From Cellulomonas fimi (GTDB lineage: Bacteria; Actinomycetota; Actinomycetes; Actinomycetales; Cellulomonadaceae): a DNA stretch of 64,000 nt. Under the pieces are notes generated by a model. The model ran no database searches and was not told the origin of the DNA. It worked only from the letters and a program-made list of their open reading frames with translations. A program made the translations under genes and the position numbers. How positions within the stretch are numbered: position 1 is the first letter of the stretch; each line of letters starts with the position of its first letter. The stretch lies in NCBI RefSeq assembly GCF_028583725.1, contig NZ_CP110680.1:3534001-3598000 (forward strand), read 5' to 3'. Of the stretch, positions 43,560 through 53,022 are shown piece after piece.

Positions 43560-44899
43560 CCGCGACCGCCCAACCCCGCACGCACGACCTCGTCGGCATC
43601 GGGATCGGCCCGTTCAACCTGGGCCTCGCCGCGCTCGCCGACCCGCTCGGCCTCGACGCCGTGTTCCTCGACGCGCGCGAGGGCTTCGCGTGGCACCACG
43701 GGATGATGCTCGAGGGCGCGACGATCCAGGTCCCGTTCCTCGCCGACCTCGTGACGATGGCCGATCCCACGTCGCGCTTCTCGTTCCTCGCGTGGCTCAA
43801 GGCCACCGGACGGCTCTACCCGTTCTACATCCGCGAGTCGTTCTTCCCGCTGCGCGCCGAGTACGACGCGTACTGCCGGTGGGTCGCCGACCAGCTCCCG
43901 ACGCTGCGGTGGGGGCGCACGGTCGTGCGGGTCGAGGCGGACGGCGACGACTACCTGGTGCGCGCGCAGCGCGCGGACGGAGGCGTCGAGACGTATCGCA
44001 CCCGCCACGTCGTGCTCGGGATCGGCACGCAGCCCGTCGTCCCGCCCGCGCTGCGCGACGTCGGCGGACCCGTCGTGCACAGCGCCGACTACCTGCCGTC
44101 GCGCGCGGCGCTCCAGGCGGCCGGCAGCGTGACCGTCGTCGGCAGCGGGCAGTCCGCGGCGGAGATCTACCGCGACCTGCTGGAGGACGTCGACCGGCGC
44201 GGCTACCGGCTGGACTGGGTCACGCGCTCGCCGCGGTTCTTCCCGATGGAGTACACGAAGCTCACGCTCGAGATGACGTCGCCCGAGTACACCGACCACT
44301 TCCACGGGCTCCCGACGGATCTGCGCGACCGCGTCGGGCGCGAGCAGCGCGCGCTGTCCAAGGGCATCAGCGCGGCGCTCGTCGACGACATCTACGACAC
44401 GCTCTACCGCAAGAGCGCCGCCGGTCCCGTGCCCACGACGCTGCTCACCGACACCGAGGTCGTCGGCGCCCGGTGGGACGGCGAGCGGTACACGCTGCGG
44501 CTGCGGCACGCGCAGCTCGACGCCGAGCACGAGCGGACGACCGACGCGCTCGTCCTCGCGACCGGGTACGCCGCGCACGTCCCCGCGTTCCTCGACCCCG
44601 TGCTCGACCGGCTCGACCTCGACGCGCGCGGGCGGTTCGCCGTCGCTCGCGACTACTCGGTCGACGGCGGGCGCGGGCGCGTCTTCGTCCAGAACGGCGA
44701 GGAGCACACGCACGGCGTCACCGCACCCGACCTCGGCTTCGGCGCGTGGCGCTCGTCCGCGATCCTCGAGGCGGTCGTCGGGCGGGAGGTCTACGCGCGC
44801 GAGCGCCGCATCGCGTTCCAGGAGTTCGGCGTCCCGGCCGACGCCCGCCCGGTCGCCGCGGACGACGCACCCGACGCGCTCGTCGGAGGTGCGCGGTGA
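43556..44899 (+). CDS. desB: Cadaverine/lysine N-hydroxylating monooxygenase (DesB-like)
   Basis: A 447-residue FAD- and NADPH-dependent N-hydroxylase of the IucD/PvdA family, expected to convert cadaverine to N-hydroxycadaverine. The FAD site is GIGIGPFNLGLAAL. The substrate region has QVPFLADLVTMADPTSRFSF. The NADPH site is TVVGSGQSAAEIY, and the late ATGY motif is LATGYAAHVPAFL. The length is normal. The GTG at 43556 overlaps the desA stop, and the stop overlaps the next GTG, so all are co-translated. Confidence 0.9.
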   Translation: MTATAQPRTHDLVGIGIGPFNLGLAALADPLGLDAVFLDAREGFAWHHGMMLEGATIQVPFLADLVTMADPTSRFSFLAWLKATGRLYPFYIRESFFPLRAEYDAYCRWVADQLPTLRWGRTVVRVEADGDDYLVRAQRADGGVETYRTRHVVLGIGTQPVVPPALRDVGGPVVHSADYLPSRAALQAAGSVTVVGSGQSAAEIYRDLLEDVDRRGYRLDWVTRSPRFFPMEYTKLTLEMTSPEYTDHFHGLPTDLRDRVGREQRALSKGISAALVDDIYDTLYRKSAAGPVPTTLLTDTEVVGARWDGERYTLRLRHAQLDAEHERTTDALVLATGYAAHVPAFLDPVLDRLDLDARGRFAVARDYSVDGGRGRVFVQNGEEHTHGVTAPDLGFGAWRSSAILEAVVGREVYARERRIAFQEFGVPADARPVAADDAPDALVGGAR

Positions 44900-45462
44900 G
44901 CGCGGCCGTCACCGCACCGGCGCTCGTCGTCACGCTCGAACCGCTCGACGTCGCCGCGCACGCCGCACGGCTGCACGCGTGGCTCACGCACCCGCGGTCC
45001 GCCGCGTGGGAGATGGGCCACCTGACCGTCGACGAGGTGCGCGGCTACCTCGACGACGTCGCGGCCGACCCGCACCAGCGGGCGTGGCTGGGCCGCGTCG
45101 ACGGGGAGCCGACCTTCCTCGTCGAGACGTACGACCCCGCGCGCGTGCTGCTCACCGACGTCTTCGACGCCGCACCCGGGGACGTCGGCATGCACCTGCT
45201 CGTCGCCCCGCCGACGGGTGCGCCCGTGCACGGCCTCACGTCGGCCGTCATGCGCGAGGTCGTGCGGTTCGTGCTCGACGACCTCGGCGCGGCGCGCGTC
45301 GTCGTCGAGCCCGACGTCACCAACGCCCGCATCGCCGCGAAGAACGCGGCCGCCGGGTTCCGCGTGCTGCGGGAGGTCGACCTCCCGGGCAAGCGCGCGC
45401 TGCTGTCCGTGTGCACGCGCGCCGACCTCGCCGCGAGCCCTCTGGGAAGGACCCTGCGATGA
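44896..45462 (+). CDS. desC: GNAT N-acyltransferase of hydroxamate siderophore synthesis (DesC-like)
   Basis: A 188-residue acyltransferase of the GNAT/IucB-AlcB type, expected to acylate N-hydroxycadaverine with succinyl-CoA or acetyl-CoA and form the hydroxamate. Family features include HAWLTHPRSAAWEMGHLTVD, FLVETYDP, PGDVGMHLLVAPP and ARVVVEPDVTNARIAAKNA. The GTG at 44896 has GGAGG upstream and overlaps the desB stop. A second, divergent relative lies at 49581-50186, so the two may use different acyl groups. Confidence 0.87.
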   Translation: MSAAVTAPALVVTLEPLDVAAHAARLHAWLTHPRSAAWEMGHLTVDEVRGYLDDVAADPHQRAWLGRVDGEPTFLVETYDPARVLLTDVFDAAPGDVGMHLLVAPPTGAPVHGLTSAVMREVVRFVLDDLGAARVVVEPDVTNARIAAKNAAAGFRVLREVDLPGKRALLSVCTRADLAASPLGRTLR

Positions 45463-47294
45463 CCGCCACGACCGAGCGTGCCGGCACCGGCCTGGCGCCC
45501 GTCGCGCACGCCGCCCACCTGCGCCCCGAGACGATGGCGGTCGCGCAGCGGCACCTCGTCGCGAAGGCGCTGTCCGAGCTCGCGCACGAGCGGCTGCTCG
45601 CACCCGTCCGCGACGGCGACCCGACCGACCTCGTCGGGGACGACGAGCGCGGCGCGCACGACTACCGCGTCGCGCTCGACCACGGCCGCGTCGTCTACCG
45701 GTTCCGCGCACGGCGGATGTCGCTCGAGCACTGGGCGCTCGACGAGGCGAGCCTCACGCGCGACGTCGACGGCGCCCCCGCACCGCTCGACGCGATGGCG
45801 CTGGTCCTCGAGCTGCAGCCGCTGCTGCGCATCCCCGACCAGCTGCTCGCGGTCTACCTGGAGGAGATCGCGTCGACCCTCGCGAGCGGCGCGTTCAAGG
45901 CGCACCACGGCGGCCCGTCGGCGGCCGCCCTCGTCGGTGCGCCGCTGTGGGAGGTCGAGGCGGCGATGACCGAGGGGCACCCGTCGTTCGTCGCGAACAA
46001 CGGACGGATCGGCTTCGGCGTGAGCGACCACGCCGCCTACGCGCCCGAGGCGGGCCGGCCCGTGCGGCTCGTCTGGCTCGCGGCCCGTCGCGACGTCAGC
46101 CACCTCGCGCTCGGTGCCGGGCTCGACGAGGACGCCTTCTACCTCGCGGAGCTCGGCGGCGCGACGATCGCGCGCTTCCACGCGCAGCTCCGCGACCTCG
46201 GCCTCGACCCCGCCGACTACCGCTGGCTGCCCGTGCACCCCTGGCAGTGGGAGCACCGGCTCGCCGTGACGTTCGCGCCCGACGTCGCACGCCGCGACCT
46301 CGTGCTGCTCGGCGCGGGCGACGACGACCACCTCCCCCAGCAGTCGATCCGCACCCTGCTCAACGTCTCCGACCCGTCGCGGCACTACGTCAAGGTCGCG
46401 CTCGCGATCCAGAACATGGGCTTCCTGCGCGGCCTGTCCCCCGCCTACATGGCCGCGACCCCGGGGATCAACGACTGGGTCGCGGACCTCGTCGCGGGCG
46501 ACCCGGTGCTCGCGGCGCACGGGTTCCGCGTGCTGCGCGAGCGCGTCTCGATCGGGTACACCGGCGACGCGTACCACCGCACGCCGCAGCCGAACGCGCA
46601 CCGCAAGATGGTCGCCGCGCTGTGGCGCGAGAGCCCCGTCCCGCTCGTCCCCGCCGGGCACGCGCTCGCCACGATGGCGTCGCTGCTGCACCGCGACGCC
46701 GACGGCGCGTCGTACGTCGGTGCGCTCGTCGCCGCGTCCGGCCTCGACGCCGCGACGTGGCTGCGGCGCTACCTCGACGTCTACCTCACGCCGCTCGTGC
46801 ACTGCCTGCTCGCGCACGACCTCGCGTTCATGCCGCACGGCGAGAACGTGATCCTCGACCTCGACGGTCACGTGCCCGTCGGCGCGTTCCTCAAGGACAT
46901 CGGCGAGGAGGTCGTCGTCCTCACCGACCGGCCGCTGCCCGCCGAGGTCGAGCGCGTCCGGCACCCGGTCGACGCCGACGAGGCCGCGCTCGCCGTGTTC
47001 ACCGACGTGTTCGACGGGTTCCTGCGGCACCTCGCCGCGATCCTCGACACCGACGGGCTGCTCGACGAGCGGGCGTTCTGGGCGGCCGTCGGCGACCGGG
47101 TCGACGCGCACGCCGCGCAGCACCCGGACCTGCACCGCCGCGTCGACCTGCGCGCGCGGCGCTTCGCGCACTCGTGCCTCAACCGGCTCCAGCTGCGCAA
47201 CACCGCGCAGATGGTCGACCTGGCGGACCCGTCGGGCTCGCTCATCTACGCGGGCACGCTCGCCAACCCCGTCGCCCGGGGGCGCGACGCATGA
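45459..47294 (+). CDS. desD: NRPS-independent siderophore synthetase (DesD-like, IucA/IucC family)
   Basis: A 611-residue NIS synthetase that uses ATP to join and cyclise N-hydroxy-N-succinylcadaverine units. The ATP/substrate motifs are GHPSFVANNGRIGFGVSDHA, HPWQWEHRLAVTF, STL-type LPQQSIRTLLNVSDPSRHYV and the C-terminal FhuF-like HGENVILDLDGHVPVGAFLK. The length matches DesD proteins. The ATG at 45459 overlaps the desC stop. Product size and cyclisation cannot be read from sequence; desferrioxamine E/B-type products are the usual outcome of desABCD. Confidence 0.9.
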   Translation: MTATTERAGTGLAPVAHAAHLRPETMAVAQRHLVAKALSELAHERLLAPVRDGDPTDLVGDDERGAHDYRVALDHGRVVYRFRARRMSLEHWALDEASLTRDVDGAPAPLDAMALVLELQPLLRIPDQLLAVYLEEIASTLASGAFKAHHGGPSAAALVGAPLWEVEAAMTEGHPSFVANNGRIGFGVSDHAAYAPEAGRPVRLVWLAARRDVSHLALGAGLDEDAFYLAELGGATIARFHAQLRDLGLDPADYRWLPVHPWQWEHRLAVTFAPDVARRDLVLLGAGDDDHLPQQSIRTLLNVSDPSRHYVKVALAIQNMGFLRGLSPAYMAATPGINDWVADLVAGDPVLAAHGFRVLRERVSIGYTGDAYHRTPQPNAHRKMVAALWRESPVPLVPAGHALATMASLLHRDADGASYVGALVAASGLDAATWLRRYLDVYLTPLVHCLLAHDLAFMPHGENVILDLDGHVPVGAFLKDIGEEVVVLTDRPLPAEVERVRHPVDADEAALAVFTDVFDGFLRHLAAILDTDGLLDERAFWAAVGDRVDAHAAQHPDLHRRVDLRARRFAHSCLNRLQLRNTAQMVDLADPSGSLIYAGTLANPVARGRDA

Positions 47295-47370
47295 CGACGC
47301 CCCCGGCCGCCCACCCGCCGACCGGCGCCGCCGCGTGCGCGGGCGCGTCGACCCGCAGCAGGGTGGGTGC

Positions 47371-49584
47371 ATGACGGTCGACGTGTTCCGCGACGCGTGG
47401 GGCGTGCCACACGTGCGCGCCGACGACGAGCTCGGCCTCGCGTACGGCCAGGGCCTGGTGACGGCGGTCGACCGCGCGTGGCAGATCGAGGTCGACCTGT
47501 GGCGCGCGCAGGGGCGGCTCGCGGAGCGGATCGGCCCGGCGGGCGTCGACTGGGACGTGCTCGCGCGGCGGCTGCGCCTCGCCGACACCGCCCGGCGCGT
47601 GCACGACGCGCTGCCCGACGACGACCGCGCCTGGCTCGCCGCGTACGTGCGCGGGATCGACGACGGCCTGCGCGGGCGACCCGTCGCGGAGGTCGCCGCG
47701 CTCGACGCGCGCCTCGGCGGCAGCACCCCGCGCGACCCGTGGCCGGCGTGGGGCCCGATCGGCGTGCTGCTCGTCGCGCACGCGCTGTTCTCGACGTTCC
47801 CGCGCCTGCTCTGGAACGACCACGTCGCGCGCGCCCTCGGCGACGACGCGGTCGCGCTGTTCGACGCGGCGGGCGGTGCCGGCGACCCCGGGTCGGGCGG
47901 CAGCAACGCGTGGGCGCTGCACGGCTCGCGCACCGCGAGCGGCCTGCCGCTCGTCGCGGGCGACCCGCACCGGCTCCTGGAGCTGCCGGGTGTCTACCAG
48001 CAGGTCCGGCTCGCGTGCCCCGGCGTCGACGTCGTCGGCCTCGCCTTCCCCGGGGTACCGGGCGTGCCGCACGTCGCGCACACCGGGGACGTCGCCTGGG
48101 GCGTGACCAACGCGATGGCGCACCACGTCGAGGTGTTCCGCGAACGGCTCCGACGCACGGCCGGCGGCTGGGAGGCGCGGGGCCCCGACGGGTGGGAGCC
48201 CGCGACGGTGCACGAGGAGACGGTCCGCGTCCGCGCCGGCGCCGACGTCCCGGTCCTCGTGGGCGAGACCGCCCGCGGCCCCGTGCTCTGGCGCTCGGCC
48301 GCGGACGGACGGCCCCGACGCACCGGCACGACCGGACCGGCCACCGCGCCGGCCGACGTGCGCACCGGGACCGAGGTCGCGGCCTGGTCCGTCCGTCTCC
48401 CCGCGCGCGCGACCGCCGACGCCGGGGTCACCTGCCTGCGCCGGCTGCTGCACGTGCGCACCGCGGGCGAGGTCGCCGACGTGCTGCGGGACTGGGTCGA
48501 CCCGGTCAACCGCGTGCTCGTCGCCGACCGGCACGGCACCGTGCTGCGCGTCGTCGCGGGCCGGGTGCCCGACCGGCGCGCCGGGCTCCGCCGTCGCCCG
48601 CACGACGCGTGGTCGGACGCGGCCCGGTCGCCGCGGTGGGTGTCGCCCGTGCCGCCCGAGCCGGTCACGGACGTCGCGGTCGACGCGAACGAGCGGCCCG
48701 CGCGACCCGAGCACGACCTCGGCGCCCTGTACGCGCCGCCGCAGCGCGCCCGCCGGATCCGGACGCTGCTCGACGCCACGCCGGACGCGCTCGCGACCGC
48801 CGGGAGCACCGCGCGCGTGCACGGCGACGTCCGCCACGACGGCGCCGCGCGCCTGCTCGCGCACCTCCCCGCCCCGGACGGTCCGACGGCGCCCCCTCCG
48901 GCGTCCGGTGTGCCTCTGTCGGCCGGCGCGCGCGACGTGCGGGACCGTCTCCTGGCGTGGGACCGCGAGATGGCCGCCGAGAGCCGCGCCGCGGCGGACT
49001 TCGCCCGCTGGCGTTCGGCGCTCGTCCGCCGCGTCGCCGCCCACCCCGCGCTCGCCGCGCTGCACGACGACCCCGGCGCCGGCCCGGTGCTCGCCCCGTG
49101 GTTCGTCGTCACCGCCCGCGTCGCCGACGCGCTCCCCGCGCTGCTCGACGCGGACCGCGCGGACCCGGACCGCCTCGGCCTCGACGGGCCCGCGCTCGTC
49201 CGTGCGGCGCTGGAGGACGCGGCCGCCGACGACGACGGGTCGACGTGGTCGGACCTGCACCGCCTGCACCCGCTGCACGTGCTCGACGAGGTCCCGGGCT
49301 GCGCGTCGCCGTTCCCGGTGGACGCCGGGGTGGGCGGCGACGTGGACTGCGTGCGCTCCACGTCGTCCACCCCGGGAGTCACCCACCGCTCATGGCGGGG
49401 GTCGGTCGCGCGCTACGTGTGGGACCTGGCCGACCGCGAGCGCAGCCGGTGGAACGTGCCGTTCGGCGCGAGCGGTGTGCCCGGCGACCCGCATTCCCTC
49501 GACCAGCTCGACGCCTGGACGGACGCGCGCACGACCGAGGTCGTCACCGACTGGGACCGTCTGCACCGGGAGGACCTGCCATGA
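47371..49584 (+). CDS. Penicillin-acylase-type Ntn hydrolase, apparently cytosolic
   Basis: A 737-residue amidohydrolase of the penicillin G acylase family. These proteins mature by self-cleavage before a nucleophilic Ser, here Ser178 in GGSNAWALHGSRTASGLPL. The second-domain signatures are AGDPHRLLELPGVYQQ, HVAHTGDVAWGVTNAMAHHV and the late Asn/Arg region. No signal peptide is visible at MTVDVFRDAWGVPHVRADDE, unlike PvdQ and most penicillin acylases, which are exported. The ATG at 47371 follows AGGGTGG, and the stop overlaps the next GNAT gene (ATGA). Membership of the siderophore operon suggests removal or exchange of an acyl group on a siderophore intermediate or product. That role is an inference. 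Confidence 0.82.
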   Translation: MTVDVFRDAWGVPHVRADDELGLAYGQGLVTAVDRAWQIEVDLWRAQGRLAERIGPAGVDWDVLARRLRLADTARRVHDALPDDDRAWLAAYVRGIDDGLRGRPVAEVAALDARLGGSTPRDPWPAWGPIGVLLVAHALFSTFPRLLWNDHVARALGDDAVALFDAAGGAGDPGSGGSNAWALHGSRTASGLPLVAGDPHRLLELPGVYQQVRLACPGVDVVGLAFPGVPGVPHVAHTGDVAWGVTNAMAHHVEVFRERLRRTAGGWEARGPDGWEPATVHEETVRVRAGADVPVLVGETARGPVLWRSAADGRPRRTGTTGPATAPADVRTGTEVAAWSVRLPARATADAGVTCLRRLLHVRTAGEVADVLRDWVDPVNRVLVADRHGTVLRVVAGRVPDRRAGLRRRPHDAWSDAARSPRWVSPVPPEPVTDVAVDANERPARPEHDLGALYAPPQRARRIRTLLDATPDALATAGSTARVHGDVRHDGAARLLAHLPAPDGPTAPPPASGVPLSAGARDVRDRLLAWDREMAAESRAAADFARWRSALVRRVAAHPALAALHDDPGAGPVLAPWFVVTARVADALPALLDADRADPDRLGLDGPALVRAALEDAAADDDGSTWSDLHRLHPLHVLDEVPGCASPFPVDAGVGGDVDCVRSTSSTPGVTHRSWRGSVARYVWDLADRERSRWNVPFGASGVPGDPHSLDQLDAWTDARTTEVVTDWDRLHREDLP

Positions 49585-50186
49585 CCACCGCCCCGACCTC
49601 CGCCGCGCGCCTGCGCTCGGGCCCGCGCGGCACCGTCGTCGACGAGCGCGACGTCCCCGGGCTGGGCGTGCTCACGACGACCGTCCTCGACCCCGACGCC
49701 GACCTGGACACCGTGCACACGTGGGTCACGCAGCCGCACACCGGCTTCTGGGGCCTCGGCGCGCTGACCCGCACGGAGCTGCGCGACACGTACGCGTTCG
49801 TCGACGGCCTGCCGCACCACCACGCGTTCCTGCTGCGCCGCGACGGCCTGCCGGTCGCGCTGCTGCAGACGTACGAGCCCGAGCACGACCCCGTGGGCGA
49901 GGTGTACGACGTCGAGGCCGGCGACGTCGGGCTGCACGTCCTGCTGGGTGCGCGCGGCCGCCCGACCCCGCGGTTCTCGACGCTGCTGTTCGGCGCGGTC
50001 CTCGACGCGCTCTTCGAGCCGCCCGCCGTGCAGCGCGTGGTGATCGAGCCGGACGCGCGCAACGACCGCGCGGTCGCGCGCGCCGTGCGTCAGGGCTTCG
50101 TGCTCGGCCCGGTCGTCGACCTGTCGACCAAGCGCGCGCAGCTCGCGTTCCTCACGCGCGCACGCTGGTCGTCGGCACCGCGCTGA
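49581..50186 (+). CDS. Second GNAT acyltransferase of the siderophore operon
   Basis: A 201-residue GNAT enzyme related to the DesC-like product: THTWVTQPHTGFWGLGALTR, LLQTYEPEHDPVGEVYDVEA, GDVGLHVLLG and RVVIEPDARNDRAVARAV. The match is clear in arrangement but diverged in sequence. It is translationally coupled to the acylase gene (ATGA), with GGGAGGAC upstream. Such a pair could install a different acyl group after deacylation, or modify a second intermediate. Aminoglycoside or other acetylation cannot be excluded. It is the last gene of the operon. Confidence 0.78.
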   Translation: MTTAPTSAARLRSGPRGTVVDERDVPGLGVLTTTVLDPDADLDTVHTWVTQPHTGFWGLGALTRTELRDTYAFVDGLPHHHAFLLRRDGLPVALLQTYEPEHDPVGEVYDVEAGDVGLHVLLGARGRPTPRFSTLLFGAVLDALFEPPAVQRVVIEPDARNDRAVARAVRQGFVLGPVVDLSTKRAQLAFLTRARWSSAPR

Positions 50187-50252
50187 CGCCCGGGTGCGCC
50201 CGCTGCTCGGCGCCCCGAGCCGGCCTGAACGCCCGGACCTGCGGCGCCGTCG

Positions 50253-52052
50253 CTAGCCCGCGACCTCCGCGGCCTCGAGCCAGGCGGCCTCGAGCTCGTC
50301 CTTCTCGACGGCGAGCGCACGCAGCTCCGCGTCGAGCGCGAGCACGGCCTGGTGGTCGGTCGCCTGCGCGGCCATGCGGTCGTGCAGGTCCTTCTCGAGG
50401 TCGGCGATGCGCGACAGGCGGCGCTCGATGCGCGCGATCTCCTTGCGGGCGGCGCGGACCTCGGCCTGCGTCGGGCCCGCGGCGGCGACGGCGGCAGCCG
50501 CGGGCAGGTCGGCGGCTGGCGGGACGGCTGCGGGGGGCTGGGCCTCGCCCGCGGCGCGGCGCAGCTCGAGGTACTGCTCGACGCCGCCGGGCAGGTCGCG
50601 GAGCTTCGCGTCGCCGAGCAGCGCGACCTGCCGGTCGCACACGCGCTCCAGCAGGTAGCGGTCGTGCGAGACGACGACGAGCGTCCCGGGCCAGCCGTCG
50701 AGCAGGTCCTCCAGGGCCGCGAGCGTGTCGGTGTCGAGGTCGTTCGTCGGCTCGTCGAGCAGGAGCACGTTGGGTTCGCCGACGAGCAGGCGCAGGAGCT
50801 GGAGCCGGCGCCGCTCCCCGCCGGACAGGTCGCGGACCGGGGTGCGGGCGCGGTCGCGCGGGAAGCCGAGCCGCTCGACGAGCTGCGACGCGGTGAGCTC
50901 CTTGCCGCCGACCACGACGGACCGCTTCTCGCGCTCGACGACCTCGACGACGCGCAGGTCCGCGAGCTCGTCGAGGTCCTCGACGTCCTGGCGCAGCTCG
51001 GCGACCGCGACCGTCTTGCCGCGCTTGACCCGGCCCGACGTGGGCGCGAGCCGCCCGGCGAGCAGGCGCAGCAGCGTCGTCTTGCCGGCACCGTTGACGC
51101 CGACGACGCCGATCCGGTCGCCGGGGCCGAGCCGCCACGTCACGTCGTCGAGCAGCACCCGGTCGCCGAACGCGAGCGTCACGTCCTCGACGTCGAGCAC
51201 GTCCTTGCCGAGCCTCGCGGTCGCCATGCGCGCGAGCTCCATGCGGTCGCGCGGCGGCGGCTCGTCGGCGATCAGGGCGTTCGCGGCGTCGATGCGGAAA
51301 CGCGGCTTCGACGTGCGCGCAGGGGCGCCGCGGCGCAGCCACGCGAGCTCCTTGCGCAGCAGGTTCTGCCGCTTCTCCTCGGTCGTCGCGGCCGTGCGGG
51401 CACGCTCGGCGCGCGCGAGCACGTAGGCGGCGTACCCGCCGTCGTACTGGTCGACGCCGCCGTCGTGGACCTCCCACGTGCGCGTGCACACCGCGTCGAG
51501 GAACCACCGGTCGTGCGTCACGACGACGAGGGCACCGGACCCGCGCGCGTACCGCTCGACGAGGTGCGCGGCGAGCCACGCGACCCCCTCGACGTCGAGG
51601 TGGTTCGTCGGCTCGTCGAGCACGAGCACCTCGTCGTCGCGCACGAGCAGCGCGGCGAGCGCGACCCGGCGGCGCTGCCCGCCGGACAGGGACGACACGT
51701 CGGCGTCGAGCGCGACGTCGGACAGCAGGCCCGCGTGCACGGCGCGGATGCGCGCGTCGGACGCCCACTCGTGCGCGTCGGCGGACCCGTGCACGGCGTC
51801 GAGCACCGTGCCGGGCGTGAGGTCGTCGCGCTGGTCGAGGACCGCGACGCGGGCACCGCCCGCGCGCGTGACGCGACCGGCGTCCGGCTCCTGCAGGCCG
51901 GCGAGGACCCGCAGGAGGGTCGACTTGCCGGCGCCGTTGGGTCCGACGACGCCGATGCGCTGGCCGTCGTCCAGCCCGAGGCTGACCTCGTCGAGGAGCG
52001 TGCGCGTGCCGAGCGTGAGGGTGACGCGGTCCGCGCCGAGCAGGTGAGCCAT
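50253..52052 (-). CDS. ABC-F family ATPase (Uup-like)
   Basis: A 599-residue soluble protein with two ABC domains and no membrane segments. The first Walker A is GPNGAGKST (residues 37-45) and the second GVNGAGKTT. The signature motifs are SSLSGGQRRRVALAALLV and LSGGERRRLQLLRLLVG. A Lys/Arg-rich linker with LRKELAWLRRGAPARTSKPR fits the ABC-F P-site tRNA interaction motif region. The C-terminal coiled coil (about 530-590, EIARIERRLSRIADLEKDL) is typical of Uup. Its role is on ribosomes or DNA, not transport, so it is not the siderophore exporter. The ATG at 52052 may be leaderless, with TAGCCT nine bases upstream. It is commonly next to ispE in actinobacteria. Confidence 0.9.
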   Translation of the reverse strand: MAHLLGADRVTLTLGTRTLLDEVSLGLDDGQRIGVVGPNGAGKSTLLRVLAGLQEPDAGRVTRAGGARVAVLDQRDDLTPGTVLDAVHGSADAHEWASDARIRAVHAGLLSDVALDADVSSLSGGQRRRVALAALLVRDDEVLVLDEPTNHLDVEGVAWLAAHLVERYARGSGALVVVTHDRWFLDAVCTRTWEVHDGGVDQYDGGYAAYVLARAERARTAATTEEKRQNLLRKELAWLRRGAPARTSKPRFRIDAANALIADEPPPRDRMELARMATARLGKDVLDVEDVTLAFGDRVLLDDVTWRLGPGDRIGVVGVNGAGKTTLLRLLAGRLAPTSGRVKRGKTVAVAELRQDVEDLDELADLRVVEVVEREKRSVVVGGKELTASQLVERLGFPRDRARTPVRDLSGGERRRLQLLRLLVGEPNVLLLDEPTNDLDTDTLAALEDLLDGWPGTLVVVSHDRYLLERVCDRQVALLGDAKLRDLPGGVEQYLELRRAAGEAQPPAAVPPAADLPAAAAVAAAGPTQAEVRAARKEIARIERRLSRIADLEKDLHDRMAAQATDHQAVLALDAELRALAVEKDELEAAWLEAAEVAG

Positions 52053-52077
52053 CGAGGCGCAAGGCTACCCGTCGCCG

Positions 52078-53022
52078 TCAGTCGGTCGCCGAGACCACCC
52101 GGGCACCCGCGACGGGACCGGCCGCGGTGAGGACGCGGTCCGCGACCCCGGAGGCGGTGAACGCCGCGGCCAGGACGAGCGCGTGCTGCCGGCTGCGGGC
52201 GAGCGCGGCGACCGTCGGGCCGGAGCCGGACACGATCACGCCGAGCGCACCCGCGTCCTCCGCGACGGCGAGCGGCTCGGCGAGCCCGGGGTCGAGCTCG
52301 AGGGCCGCCATCTGCAGGTCGTTGTGCAGCGCGGCGCCGAGGGCCCGGGCGTCGCCCGCGCGCAGCGCCTGCATGAGGGGCACGTCCGCCTCGGGGTCCG
52401 GATCCGCGAGGGCGTCGTGCCCGTGGAGCTCGTCGAACGCGCGGTACACGGCGGGCGTCGAGAGCCCGCGGTGCTGCACGGCGAACGCCCAGTGGAACTC
52501 GCCGCGCGTCAGGGCGGGCGTCAGGAGGTGGCCGCGCCCGGACCCGACGGCGGTGTGCCCGGTGAGCGAGAACGGCACGTCGGAGCCGAGCGCCGCGGCC
52601 AGGTCGAGCAGGTCGTCGCGGCCGAGGCCGGTGCGCCACAGGGCGTCGCACGCGACCAGCGCGGCGGCGGCGTCGGCCGAGCCGCCCGCCATGCCGCCGG
52701 CGACGGGCACGTCCTTGACGACGTGCAGGTGCACGCCCGCGTCGATCCCGACGCGCTCGGCGAGCATCCGCGCGGCCCGGAGCGCCAGGTTGCCGTCGTC
52801 CGTCGGCACGACCTCCGCCTGCGGACCGCTCACGGTGAGCTCGAAGACGTCCGACGGCGTGGCGACGACCTCCTCGAAGACGCCGACCGCCTGGAACACC
52901 GTCGACAGCGGGTGGTACCCGTCCTCGTCGCGCGGGCCGACCCGCAGCGAGAGGTTGATCTTCCCGGGCGCGCGGACCCTGACCTCGTGCTCGGGCAGCG
53001 GGGCCACGGGGGTCAGCGTCAC
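52078..53022 (-). CDS. ispE: 4-diphosphocytidyl-2-C-methyl-D-erythritol kinase
   Basis: A 314-residue GHMP kinase of the MEP isoprenoid pathway, which feeds undecaprenyl phosphate and menaquinone. It starts [16 protein letters not shown] (catalytic Lys and substrate region). The glycine-rich ATP loop is [20 protein letters not shown], and the third GHMP motif is [13 protein letters not shown]. The length is normal. The GTG at 53022 overlaps the rsmA stop (GTGA). The rsmA-ispE pair is a conserved actinobacterial arrangement. Confidence 0.95.
   Translation of the reverse strand: MTLTPVAPLPEHEVRVRAPGKINLSLRVGPRDEDGYHPLSTVFQAVGVFEEVVATPSDVFELTVSGPQAEVVPTDDGNLALRAARMLAERVGIDAGVHLHVVKDVPVAGGMAGGSADAAAALVACDALWRTGLGRDDLLDLAAALGSDVPFSLTGHTAVGSGRGHLLTPALTRGEFHWAFAVQHRGLSTPAVYRAFDELHGHDALADPDPEADVPLMQALRAGDARALGAALHNDLQMAALELDPGLAEPLAVAEDAGALGVIVSGSGPTVAALARSRQHALVLAAAFTASGVADRVLTAAGPVAGARVVSATD

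Noticed and set aside
49581..50186. Second GNAT as an antibiotic acetyltransferase
   Set aside because: It resembles the siderophore-type GNAT nearby and is coupled to the operon, so resistance is the less likely reading, though not excluded.
50253..52052. ABC protein as the siderophore exporter
   Set aside because: Two fused ATPase domains without membrane segments and a C-terminal coiled coil mark it as ABC-F/Uup, which does not transport; it is also on the opposite strand.
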